From: Alg239-R122 sp041746135
GTDB taxonomy: Bacteria > Pseudomonadota > Alphaproteobacteria > Sphingomonadales > Sphingomonadaceae
NCBI GenBank assembly: GCA_041746135.1
Contig: JBGTHQ010000037.1
Coordinates: 164,427 to 228,426, forward strand
Direction: 5' to 3'
DNA length: 64,000 bases
The notes under the pieces are model-generated. The model had not been told where the DNA came from. It saw nothing but the letters and a program-made list of their open reading frames with translations, and ran no database searches. How positions within the stretch are numbered: position 1 is the stretch's first letter; every line of letters starts with the position of its first letter. The position numbers were made by a program, and so were the translations under genes. Of this stretch, positions 26,077 through 34,056 are shown one piece after another.

Positions 26077-28455
26077 ATGTCTGTTTCAAGTCATGATTAT
26101 CGGGTCACGCTGCGCAAAACATTTTTTGCGGGTACGGCAATAACGGCTTTGGCCCTATTATCGGCATGCGGCGGTAGCGGAGGCAGAGGTCCGATCGTAT
26201 CGACTCCAACGCCGGTACCTGCCCCGGCTCCTGCGCCAGCGCCCACGCCTCCTCCCACCAACTTCGATACCGCCGAACTCCGCCGCAGCGACGGCCCCGG
26301 CTTTCATGGTGCCGTTACGGCCTATTCCGCGGGGGCAACCGGAAGGGGCGTGACGATCGGAATCGTCGATAGCGGGATCGACAGGGACAGTCCCGAATTT
26401 GCCGGACGCATCGATCCGCTTTCGGCGGATTTTGCGGGAAATGGCGATTTCAACGATGTCGATGGTCACGGCACGCAGGTTGCCTTGATAGCGGCGGCGG
26501 CCAAGAACAATGTTGGCGTGCACGGAATTGCCTATAACGCCACTATTCTCGCTTTGCGTGCGGATGACCAAACCAACTGCACCGACATGGAACGCGATTC
26601 CGACGGATGCGGTTATTCCAGCACTGCGATCGCGGCGGGCATCGACCGTGCAATCTTGGCGAACGCACGGGTGATAAATCTGTCCCTGGGCGGAAAGGGC
26701 ACGGCATTTTCGGTGCGACAGGCTATAAACCGCGCCACCAGCGCGGGGATTGTGGTCATTGTGTCTGCGGGGAACGAGGGCGACGTAAACGATGATCCCG
26801 AGGTGGACCCTTCCAATCCGAACCGGTTTGCGGCGGGCGTTCAGGCTTCGGGCAACGGTCTGGTCATCATTGCCGGATCCGTGAACGAGGATCGAATGAT
26901 TTCCGGTTTCAGCAACCGCGCAGGCAGTCTGGCCAGTTTTTATCTGACCGCATTGGGCAACCGGATTTGCTGCGTATATAAAGACGGCGAACTGCTGGTA
27001 GAAACCGACGCTCAAGGCCGACAATTGGTGAGCGTCGTGAGCGGAACCAGCTTTTCCGCGCCGCAGATATCGGGGGCGGTGGCTCTGCTCGCGCAGGCGT
27101 TTCCGAACCTCACCGGACGGCAGATTGTCGATCTTCTGCTATCGACGGGTGACGATGCCGGCGCTGCGGGCGTTGATAATATATATGGACAGGGAATATT
27201 GAACATCGCGCGGGCTTTCAATCCGCGCGGTGCGACTTCCCTGGCGGGGACAAGCGTATCAGTGGCGCTGTCGAATGCGACGGGCACGACATCGGGTCCG
27301 ATGGGTGATGCAGGGCAGACGCGGCAGAGCATTGAAACCGTTATACTCGACTCGTATGCGCGGGCCTATTCGGTAGATCTGGGCAATTCGCTTACGTCTG
27401 CGCCAATCGAGAACAAACTCACCCCCGCATTGGCGGGCGGTATGCGCACGATGAATGCGTTGCGCGGAACATCGCGCATCGCCCTCACGATCGCGCCGGA
27501 CAATGATGGTTCAGCTTCCAGCACGCCCATGTCGCTTTCGATTGGCGATGCCCGGCAGGCCCAGGTTCTGGCCGGCAGCGTGGTGACGCAATTTTCGGCG
27601 AAGACCGCAATAGGGTTCGGCATCAGCCGCGGGGCCGATGGCCTCGTGGCCAGCCTTCAGGGGAAAGACGAACCCGCCTCCCTGATCGCACAAGCGCCGC
27701 GCAGCAATTTCGGGTTCGCTAAATCGTCCGATAATGCACTGGCGATCCGGCATCAAATTTCCGATATCGGCATGACCGCCAATATGGAGCGCGGCGATGC
27801 GCTTATTCGCGGCTACGCAGCGTTCGACCCCGCGCAGTACCGGCCACAGCGTTACAGGTATACCAGCAGCGGCATCGCGTTCGACAAAAGCTGGGGCGGA
27901 GTGAAGGGCAGTCTGGGACTGACCATACTGGACGAGCGCGAAACCGTGCTGGGCGGCAAGTTCAACGCGGCTTTTGGCGGGCAGGGCGCGACCACCGTAT
28001 TTGTCGACGCCGACGGACGCTTCGATCTGGGTCATGATTGGCAGGCGGGCGCGATGTGGCGGCAGGGCTTTACCCGGCCGCGTTCCGGCGGCGCTTTGGC
28101 AAACGGAAGCCAGCTCGTCAGCACGGCGTTCGCATTCGATATCGGACGCGCGAATATATGGGCAGCGGGCGACAGTGTGTTCTTTCGCTTCTCGCAGCCA
28201 CTGCGAGTCAGCTCCGGCGGTCTCAATCTCAATCTGCCCAGCAGTTACAATTACTACAGTATGCAGACCGACTTCTCGATACAACGCTTCAATCTTGCGC
28301 CTTCGGGCCGCGAACTGGTGAGCGAGATCGGCTATGGCCGCAATATTTGGGGCGGGGCGCTTTCAGCCAATATTTTCTACCGTACTGACCCCGGCCACTA
28401 TCAAAGTCTGTCCGACGACAAAGGTGCGGCGATGCGCTTTACACGGCAATTCTGA
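26077..28455 (+). CDS. S8 subtilisin-like lipoprotein protease, NalP-like autotransporter layout
   Basis: A 792-residue protein in four parts. First, a lipoprotein signal with lipobox LLSAC. Second, a Pro/Ala linker (PVPAPAPAPAPTPPP). Third, a subtilase domain with Asp in GIVDSGIDRDS, His in DGHGTQVALI and Ser in SGTSFSAPQISGAVALL. Fourth, a roughly 400-residue tail with alternating hydrophobic strands that ends in Phe (MRFTRQF), as outer-membrane barrels do. This resembles the lipoprotein autotransporter NalP/AspA, though whether the tail is a full barrel is inferred. An ATG at 26041 with GGAG five bases upstream is an alternative start adding 12 residues. Confidence 0.85.
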   Translation: MSVSSHDYRVTLRKTFFAGTAITALALLSACGGSGGRGPIVSTPTPVPAPAPAPAPTPPPTNFDTAELRRSDGPGFHGAVTAYSAGATGRGVTIGIVDSGIDRDSPEFAGRIDPLSADFAGNGDFNDVDGHGTQVALIAAAAKNNVGVHGIAYNATILALRADDQTNCTDMERDSDGCGYSSTAIAAGIDRAILANARVINLSLGGKGTAFSVRQAINRATSAGIVVIVSAGNEGDVNDDPEVDPSNPNRFAAGVQASGNGLVIIAGSVNEDRMISGFSNRAGSLASFYLTALGNRICCVYKDGELLVETDAQGRQLVSVVSGTSFSAPQISGAVALLAQAFPNLTGRQIVDLLLSTGDDAGAAGVDNIYGQGILNIARAFNPRGATSLAGTSVSVALSNATGTTSGPMGDAGQTRQSIETVILDSYARAYSVDLGNSLTSAPIENKLTPALAGGMRTMNALRGTSRIALTIAPDNDGSASSTPMSLSIGDARQAQVLAGSVVTQFSAKTAIGFGISRGADGLVASLQGKDEPASLIAQAPRSNFGFAKSSDNALAIRHQISDIGMTANMERGDALIRGYAAFDPAQYRPQRYRYTSSGIAFDKSWGGVKGSLGLTILDERETVLGGKFNAAFGGQGATTVFVDADGRFDLGHDWQAGAMWRQGFTRPRSGGALANGSQLVSTAFAFDIGRANIWAAGDSVFFRFSQPLRVSSGGLNLNLPSSYNYYSMQTDFSIQRFNLAPSGRELVSEIGYGRNIWGGALSANIFYRTDPGHYQSLSDDKGAAMRFTRQF

Positions 28456-28508
28456 TACGGCACACGTGAGCTCTGCAAAGGTGTGCGGGCTGCGATAGGG
28501 AAATCTGT

Positions 28509-29675
28509 TTATACCTGCTGCGTAGGACAGGTTCCGTTCCATTCAGCCAGCAATCCCGGATCGGTTTCACGTGAAACCCGGTCCGCTTTCTCCGCACCGA
28601 ACCGGTGGTTGTCGAGTTGCCCCAAGGCCCAGATTGCCGCGCCTTGGACGATGCGACTATCATCGTCCAGCAAGTCGCATATCCGCGCCACATGGGCGGT
28701 CTCACCGCTATTGCCTGCCGCGACCAGAGCATTGCGCACCATCCGGTCGCGCCCGCTGCGCTTGATGGGCGATCCTGCGAATATCTGCGCGAAAGCGGCA
28801 TGATCCATCGCCAGCAGCGATGCGAGATCGGGCGCCACCATTTCCGCACGCGGCAAATACGCCTTGTTGCGCTGGGCCGCACTGGCAAACTTATTCCATG
28901 GACAGACGGCCAGGCAGTCGTCGCAGCCATAGACATGATTGCCCATCGCGGAGCGGTACCGGTGCGGGATCGGACCCTTATTCTCGATCGTGAGATAGGA
29001 AATACACGCGCGCGCATCGAGCTGGTAAGGCGCGGGAAACGCATGTGTCGGGCAAATATCATGACAGGCGGTACAGCTGCCGCAGCGGTCCTTTTGCGGC
29101 TCATCTGCGGGCAAGGCGATGCTGACATAGATCGCACCCAGAAACAGCCAGCTGCCGTGGCTGGTGCTGACCAGATTGGTGTGCTTGCCCTGCCACCCGA
29201 TGCCCGATTGCGCAGCCAGCTGCTTTTCCGAAACGGGTGCCGTGTCGACGAACACTTTTACCTCGGCATCGGTGGTTTCCATGACCCAGCCGGCGAGATG
29301 TTTCAGCGCCTTCTTGACCGTCTTGTGATAATCGGTGCCATGGGCATAGACCGAAATCCGGCCGTGATCGCGGGCATCCTGAAGCTGTATCGGATCGTGC
29401 GCCGGCGAATAGCTCATGCCCAGCATGATCGCACTTTTGACACCAGCCCATAGCACGGTCGGCTGGGCGCGCTCGGTTATGCGCTCTTCCATCCACTCCA
29501 TATCGCCGTGCGATCCGCCGCCGACCCACGCGCGCAGCCGCTCGTCATGTAAAGGCGGCAACTCGGCGGGCGTGATTCCGGTTTGCGAAAAGCCCAGCCG
29601 CGTCGCTTCGTTCTGCAATGCCGACCGCCAGCTTGCGAAATTCCCCTCTGTCAGTTTAATCTTGCCGCTTTGCAT
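28509..29675 (-). CDS. queG: Epoxyqueuosine reductase QueG
   Basis: A 388-residue cobalamin- and Fe-S-dependent enzyme that makes queuosine in tRNA from epoxyqueuosine. Two 4Fe-4S motifs are clear: CGSCTACHDICPTHAF and CDDCLAVCPWN. The N-terminal DUF1730 region contains FLGAIYVSIALP and the RISVYAHGTDYH block. The C-terminal HEAT-like repeat segment is also present. A parS-like site is embedded in the 3' end (28563-28578), where it encodes RVSRET. No overlapping queuosine gene is adjacent. Confidence 0.93.
   Translation of the reverse strand: MQSGKIKLTEGNFASWRSALQNEATRLGFSQTGITPAELPPLHDERLRAWVGGGSHGDMEWMEERITERAQPTVLWAGVKSAIMLGMSYSPAHDPIQLQDARDHGRISVYAHGTDYHKTVKKALKHLAGWVMETTDAEVKVFVDTAPVSEKQLAAQSGIGWQGKHTNLVSTSHGSWLFLGAIYVSIALPADEPQKDRCGSCTACHDICPTHAFPAPYQLDARACISYLTIENKGPIPHRYRSAMGNHVYGCDDCLAVCPWNKFASAAQRNKAYLPRAEMVAPDLASLLAMDHAAFAQIFAGSPIKRSGRDRMVRNALVAAGNSGETAHVARICDLLDDDSRIVQGAAIWALGQLDNHRFGAEKADRVSRETDPGLLAEWNGTCPTQQV
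28563..28578. promoter_or_regulatory. parS-like site 3 (inside queG)
   Basis: GGTTTCACGTGAAACC keeps the 14-base core of the parS palindrome and differs from consensus only at the two outermost bases, symmetrically. It lies in the C-terminal coding region of queG, about 11 kb right of the putative oriC, on the opposite arm from the other two sites. Confidence 0.83.
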
Positions 29676-29731
29676 AGTGCGAGGCTATCACATCGGTTCG
29701 GGACGTCCGCAACGAAAAAAGGCACGGGTTT

Positions 29732-30679
29732 ATGAGTTTAAACGCAATCGAAGCGCGCGGACTGGTCAAATATTTCGATGATTTCTGCGCGGTCGACGGT
29801 ATAGATCTGACGGTACCCAAAGGCAGTATTTTCGGGATATTGGGACCCAACGGGGCCGGCAAGACGACGATGCTACGCATGCTGCTCGGCATTATCGACC
29901 CCGACGAGGGGACGCGCAAATTGCTCGGCAGCGAGCGGCCGTTATCGGTGGCGCGGCAGGTGGGATATCTGCCCGAAGAGCGCGGACTATACCAATCGAT
30001 GAAAGCTTATGACGCCATCGCGTTTATGGGTGCGTTGCGCGGCCTGCCGCTCAAGACCGGACGGATACAGGGCCGACAATTGCTTGAAGAGAACGGTCTG
30101 GGCGCGGCGGCGGACAAGGAAGTGCGGATGTTGTCCAAGGGGATGGCACAAACGGTGCAATTGCTCGGCACTATCGTGCACGACCCCAAGTTGATTGTAC
30201 TCGACGAGCCGTTTTCTGGACTCGACGCGCTCAATCAGGGCAAGCTCGAAAAACTGATCCGCAAACAGGCGGAGCAGGGCGTGACCGTGATTTTTTCGAC
30301 TCATGTCATCGCGCATGCCGAGCGCTTGTGCGAAGAAATTGCCATTATCGCTGGCGGCAAAGTGCCTTTCCACGGCAAAGTGTCGACGGCCCGCGACCGG
30401 TTGCGTCCGCAGGTGCGCCTGGAAACGCGCAACAATGAAGGGCCGTGGCGCGCTGCCCTTCCCGCCGACTGTGAACGCGAGGGGAGTTTCTGGCACTTCA
30501 CGCTGCCTGAAACGGGTGTCGAGCCGCTGCTCAAGGCCCTGATAGACGGCGAGGCGGGTATCGAATCGCTTTCGATTGAGCGACCGGGGCTGCATGACGC
30601 TTTTGTCGCCATTGCCGGCGAGGCTGCTGCAAAGGAAATGACTTCGAATGGCGATATGCCGCAGCGGGAGGCAGCGTAA
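29732..30679 (+). CDS. ABC transporter ATP-binding protein (NatA-like)
   Basis: A 315-residue ATPase. Walker A is GPNGAGKTTMLRMLLG, the signature is a degenerate LSKGMAQTVQLL, and Walker B is LIVLDEPFSGLD followed by the H-loop STHVIAHAE. The C-terminal domain of about 90 residues is of the kind seen in NatA/DrrA-type exporters. The substrate is unknown; Na+ or a drug/lipid are precedents. The stop TAA overlaps the ATG of the permease gene, so the pair forms a two-component exporter. Confidence 0.9.
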   Translation: MSLNAIEARGLVKYFDDFCAVDGIDLTVPKGSIFGILGPNGAGKTTMLRMLLGIIDPDEGTRKLLGSERPLSVARQVGYLPEERGLYQSMKAYDAIAFMGALRGLPLKTGRIQGRQLLEENGLGAAADKEVRMLSKGMAQTVQLLGTIVHDPKLIVLDEPFSGLDALNQGKLEKLIRKQAEQGVTVIFSTHVIAHAERLCEEIAIIAGGKVPFHGKVSTARDRLRPQVRLETRNNEGPWRAALPADCEREGSFWHFTLPETGVEPLLKALIDGEAGIESLSIERPGLHDAFVAIAGEAAAKEMTSNGDMPQREAA

Positions 30680-31911
30680 TGAAAGAACTGTTTCGCTCCT
30701 CTTTCGTCATCGCCCGCCGCGATTTTGCCGCGATCATATTTTCCAAGGCATTTTTCTTTTTCCTGCTCGGCCCGCTATTTCCGCTCGCCATCGGGCTTGG
30801 TGCCGGCAGCCTAGGCGAACAAATGGCTCGCGATATCGACCAGCCGAACATCGCCGTTCTGCTTGCATCCGACGAAGCAATTGCATTGATGGCTGCAAAC
30901 GAGCGATTGTCGGCACAAATTGGCGCGGGACGCCTGCCGACCTTTACAGTTATCGATCAGCAAGGGGATTCTGCCGCGCAAGTCGCCAGCCTACTCGGCA
31001 GCGACGGCAAGAAGAGTTCGGATACGAAATATATCGCCGTTCTCTCCGGCAGCTTTGGCAAGCCTGTGCTGACCGGTGCGGCACAGGACGTGATGCGTTG
31101 GCAGGGCGAAATCGGGCTGCTGATCAGCACCGCACAAACGGCTGTAGATAGCGCGCCGGTGCAGGTGCAAACACAGATCATCGCCGATAGCGAGGGCGCG
31201 AAGGAAAAAAGCCAGTTGCTGACCGCACAGGCGGGGCAGGTTGTGCTGTTCCTGCTCACCATGCTGCTGGCGGGAATGGTGCTTTCCAATCTGGTCGAGG
31301 AAAAAACCAACAAGATTATCGAGATACTGGCGGCCGCTGTGCCAATCGACGCGATCTTCCTGGGAAAGCTGTTCGCGATGCTGGGTATGGCATTTATTGG
31401 TATAGCGGTCTGGATTACCGTCGGCGCCGCCGCGATCGAATTGTTCGGACCCGGTCTGCCCAGCCTGCCGGTACCTGAAATCGGCTGGCCACTGTTCCTT
31501 GTGCTGGCGTTCTTGTATTTCGCGATGGCCTATCTGCTGCTCGGATCGCTGTTTCTCGGCATCGGCGCAATGGCGACCACGGTGCGCGAAGTGCAGACAT
31601 TGTCGATGCCCGTCACGATGGCCCAGCTGCTGGTATTCGGACTGGCTGCCTATGCCGTCACCAAACTAGGTGAGCCGATCGAGCTGTTCACCGCGTTTTT
31701 CCCGTTCAGTTCGCCCTTCGCGATGCTGGCGCGTGCGGCGCAAATGGACAATATCTGGCAGCATTTGCTGGCGCTCGGCTGGCAGATCATGTGGGCGTTC
31801 ATAATCGTGCGCATCAGTGCCGGGATATTCAAACGCAACGTCATGAAGTCGGGCGGGCAGAAGCGCGGGTTTTTCAAAAGAATGTTTTCCAGGCCCGCAA
31901 AAGTCGGCTGA
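30679..31911 (+). CDS. ABC transporter permease (NatB/YhaP-like)
   Basis: A 410-residue membrane protein. Layout: one N-terminal helix (IIFSKAFFFFLLGPLFPLAIG), an extracytoplasmic domain of about 150 residues, then five or six helices after QVVLFLLTMLLAGMVLSNLVEEKTNKIIEIL. The EEKTNKIIEIL coupling motif and this topology are those of ABC-2 permeases of the NatB group. The basic tail is RNVMKSGGQKRGFFKR. It works with the ATPase encoded immediately upstream. No substrate is inferable. Confidence 0.9.
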   Translation: MKELFRSSFVIARRDFAAIIFSKAFFFFLLGPLFPLAIGLGAGSLGEQMARDIDQPNIAVLLASDEAIALMAANERLSAQIGAGRLPTFTVIDQQGDSAAQVASLLGSDGKKSSDTKYIAVLSGSFGKPVLTGAAQDVMRWQGEIGLLISTAQTAVDSAPVQVQTQIIADSEGAKEKSQLLTAQAGQVVLFLLTMLLAGMVLSNLVEEKTNKIIEILAAAVPIDAIFLGKLFAMLGMAFIGIAVWITVGAAAIELFGPGLPSLPVPEIGWPLFLVLAFLYFAMAYLLLGSLFLGIGAMATTVREVQTLSMPVTMAQLLVFGLAAYAVTKLGEPIELFTAFFPFSSPFAMLARAAQMDNIWQHLLALGWQIMWAFIIVRISAGIFKRNVMKSGGQKRGFFKRMFSRPAKVG

Positions 31912-31943
31912 AGCGGTAAAGATTGCATATTGCCACCTGAATA

Positions 31944-31971
31944 TTGACATAACTTACACCGGTGTTAGCAT
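31944..31971 (+). promoter_or_regulatory. Putative promoter with TetR-like palindromic operator
   Basis: A -35 like TTGACA (31944-31949) is followed 16 bases later by TAGCAT (31966-31971) as a weak -10. The spacer is filled by an inverted repeat centred between 31960 and 31961: the core ACACCGGTGT is perfect, and CTTACACCGGTGTTAG has one mismatched pair. It lies 113 bases ahead of the P450 start. The repressor is not adjacent, so the regulator type is a guess. Confidence 0.55.
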
Positions 31972-32083
31972 GCGCTCTATCCGGACATGATTTCGCGTAA
32001 AGACGAGGCAGGCGGATGCAGGAGGACTGCCGCACCTTAGGTATATAAGCCGGAGGCATGTCACTCGATCACAGGAGAAGATC

Positions 32084-33343
32084 ATGGCCACGCTTGCCCC
32101 TACGTCCGCATCCGCAGATATCGCTGCGACCGACCGTTTCGATATGACGCCGCCGATATTGTACAGTGAGGACCGTTGGCACGAGCCGTTCCGCGAAATG
32201 CGCCGAACGGCGCCGATCAACAAGGTCGAGAACAGCACGCTTGGCCCCTATTGGAACATCTCGACCTACCAACCGATCCAGCATGTCGAAGCCTTGCCCG
32301 ATATCTACTCGTCATCCTACGAACATGGCGGCATCACGCTGATCGATCGCTCGGATGCCGATATCGAGGCGGATTTCAACCTGCCCATGTTCATCGCCAT
32401 GGACAGGCCGCAACATACTGGACAGCGCCGCACGGTCGCGCCCAAATTTACCCCCACCCACATGAAGGGCATGGCCGATGATATCCGCCAGCGCACTGGC
32501 GAAATTCTTGACAGCCTGCCGATGGGGAAACCGTTCGACTGGGTCGATATCGTGTCGATCGAGCTCACCACGCAGATGCTGGCTTTACTGTTCGATTTTC
32601 CATGGGAGGACCGCCGCAAACTGACGTTCTGGTCCGACTGGGCGGGGGATATCGAAATTGCCCGCAACCCGGCCATGCGCGAGGAGCGGCTCAGCCATTT
32701 GTACGAAATGGGCGGATATTTTCGCAATCTGTGGGACCAGCGTGCCAACGAAGAGCCCAGGGATGACTTGATTTCGATGATGATCCATTCGGACGCGACC
32801 AACCATATGGGCGAGCTGGAGTTTATGGGCAATCTCATCCTTCTGATTGTCGGCGGTAACGACACGACCCGCAACACCATGTCGGGGCTCGTCTACGGGC
32901 TCGACAAGTTTCCGGAGGAGCGCGAAAAGCTGGAGGCCAATCCCGAACTGATCGGCAATGCGACGTCGGAAATCATCCGTTGGCAGACCCCGCTCGCGCA
33001 TATGCGCCGCACGGCGTTGCAGGACAGCGACCTGTTCGGGCAGGATATCAAAAAAGGCGACAAGCTGGCGCTGTGGTACCTTTCGGCCAATCGCGACGAA
33101 AGTGTGTTCGACAATCCAGACAAGCTGATTGTGGACCGCAACAATGCACGGCGCCATCTGGCGTTCGGCTATGGCATCCACCGCTGCGTCGGCGCACGGC
33201 TGGCCGAGTTACAGATTACGATACTCATGGAAGAGATGGCCAGGCGGCGTATCCGGGTAAATGTCCTTTCCGAACCCGAACGCGTGCCCGCCTGTTTCGT
33301 ACACGGTTACAGGAAGATGGATGTCGAGATTACGCACTATTAA
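32084..33343 (+). CDS. Cytochrome P450, CYP153-like
   Basis: A 419-residue soluble P450. Seen: the I-helix oxygen-binding motif LIVGGNDTTRNTMSGLVY, the K-helix ExxR in SEIIRWQTP, and the heme loop AFGYGIHRCVGARLAELQ with the axial Cys. The motifs FIAMDRPQHTGQRRTVAPKF and HIRC-type heme loop resemble bacterial CYP153 alkane/fatty acid terminal hydroxylases; this subfamily call is a judgement by eye. No ferredoxin or ferredoxin reductase is adjacent, so redox partners must lie elsewhere. A palindromic operator lies upstream. Confidence 0.88.
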   Translation: MATLAPTSASADIAATDRFDMTPPILYSEDRWHEPFREMRRTAPINKVENSTLGPYWNISTYQPIQHVEALPDIYSSSYEHGGITLIDRSDADIEADFNLPMFIAMDRPQHTGQRRTVAPKFTPTHMKGMADDIRQRTGEILDSLPMGKPFDWVDIVSIELTTQMLALLFDFPWEDRRKLTFWSDWAGDIEIARNPAMREERLSHLYEMGGYFRNLWDQRANEEPRDDLISMMIHSDATNHMGELEFMGNLILLIVGGNDTTRNTMSGLVYGLDKFPEEREKLEANPELIGNATSEIIRWQTPLAHMRRTALQDSDLFGQDIKKGDKLALWYLSANRDESVFDNPDKLIVDRNNARRHLAFGYGIHRCVGARLAELQITILMEEMARRRIRVNVLSEPERVPACFVHGYRKMDVEITHY

Positions 33344-33392
33344 TTTGGCTTCAAGTGTAACTTTTTGGGCCGTTGGCACGTATATACAGTGA

Positions 33393-33414
33393 GGTCCGGA
33401 AAGCTATTCTGGAC
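33393..33414 (+). promoter_or_regulatory. 5' UTR hairpin ahead of msrB
   Basis: GGTCCGGA, loop AAGCTAT, TCTGGACC: an 8-bp stem including one G-U, followed by AAAAGG (Shine-Dalgarno-like) and the msrB ATG. It has no T-tract, so it is not a standard terminator. It closely resembles the terminator at 24248, with matching changes in both arms. Confidence 0.5.
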
Positions 33415-33428
33415 CAAAAGGATATTAT

Positions 33429-33947
33429 ATGACCAACCAGACACATAAAGAACCCGCATCACGCCGTTACTTTTTGGGCCTTTCTGCAATTTTGGGAATA
33501 GGCGCGACGGGCTTTGCGCTTACCCGTTCGGGCGCGGCCGATGCCAAGACGAGCAAAAAATTTGAGATTACCAAGAGCGAGGCGCAGTGGCGCAAGCAGC
33601 TGACCGATCAGGAATTTTACGTGCTGCGCAAGGAAGGCACCGAGAGGCCATATTCGAGCGCACTGAATGCGGAAAAGCGTGCCGGAACCTATAGTTGTGC
33701 GGCATGCAATCTTGCGCTGTTCTTGTCCAAGACCAAATTCGAAAGTGGCACCGGCTGGCCGAGCTTTTACGCGCCGATCAAAAACGCGGTCGGAACCGCG
33801 AGCGATTACAAGCTTGGATTACCGCGTACCGAAGTGCATTGTCGCCGCTGCGGCGGGCATTTGGGCCATGTGTTCAACGACGGTCCGAAACCCACCGGCA
33901 AACGCTATTGCATGAACGGGGGCGCCATGGATTTTCGCGCCGCATAA
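33429..33947 (+). CDS. msrB: Peptide-methionine (R)-S-oxide reductase MsrB, Tat-exported
   Basis: A 172-residue MsrB. An N-terminal twin-arginine signal (SRRYFLGLSAILGIGATGFAL) is followed by the MsrB fold. Zinc sites are CAACNLALF and CRRCGGHLGH, and the catalytic Cys is in GKRYCMNGGAMDF. GTGWPSFYAPI is the substrate-binding signature. It reduces methionine-R-sulfoxide in proteins. The Tat signal indicates a periplasmic form, presumably for envelope repair. AAAAGG lies just upstream and a hairpin occupies the leader. Confidence 0.93.
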   Translation: MTNQTHKEPASRRYFLGLSAILGIGATGFALTRSGAADAKTSKKFEITKSEAQWRKQLTDQEFYVLRKEGTERPYSSALNAEKRAGTYSCAACNLALFLSKTKFESGTGWPSFYAPIKNAVGTASDYKLGLPRTEVHCRRCGGHLGHVFNDGPKPTGKRYCMNGGAMDFRAA

Positions 33948-34056
33948 GATGGATTTCGTAAGACGTTACAAGTCAGCCATAGCCTTTTAAACTGCATGTG
34001 GCTGGCAAGGAACTGAATTTCGTATGACTGTGTACGCAGGACTACTGAATATACAT

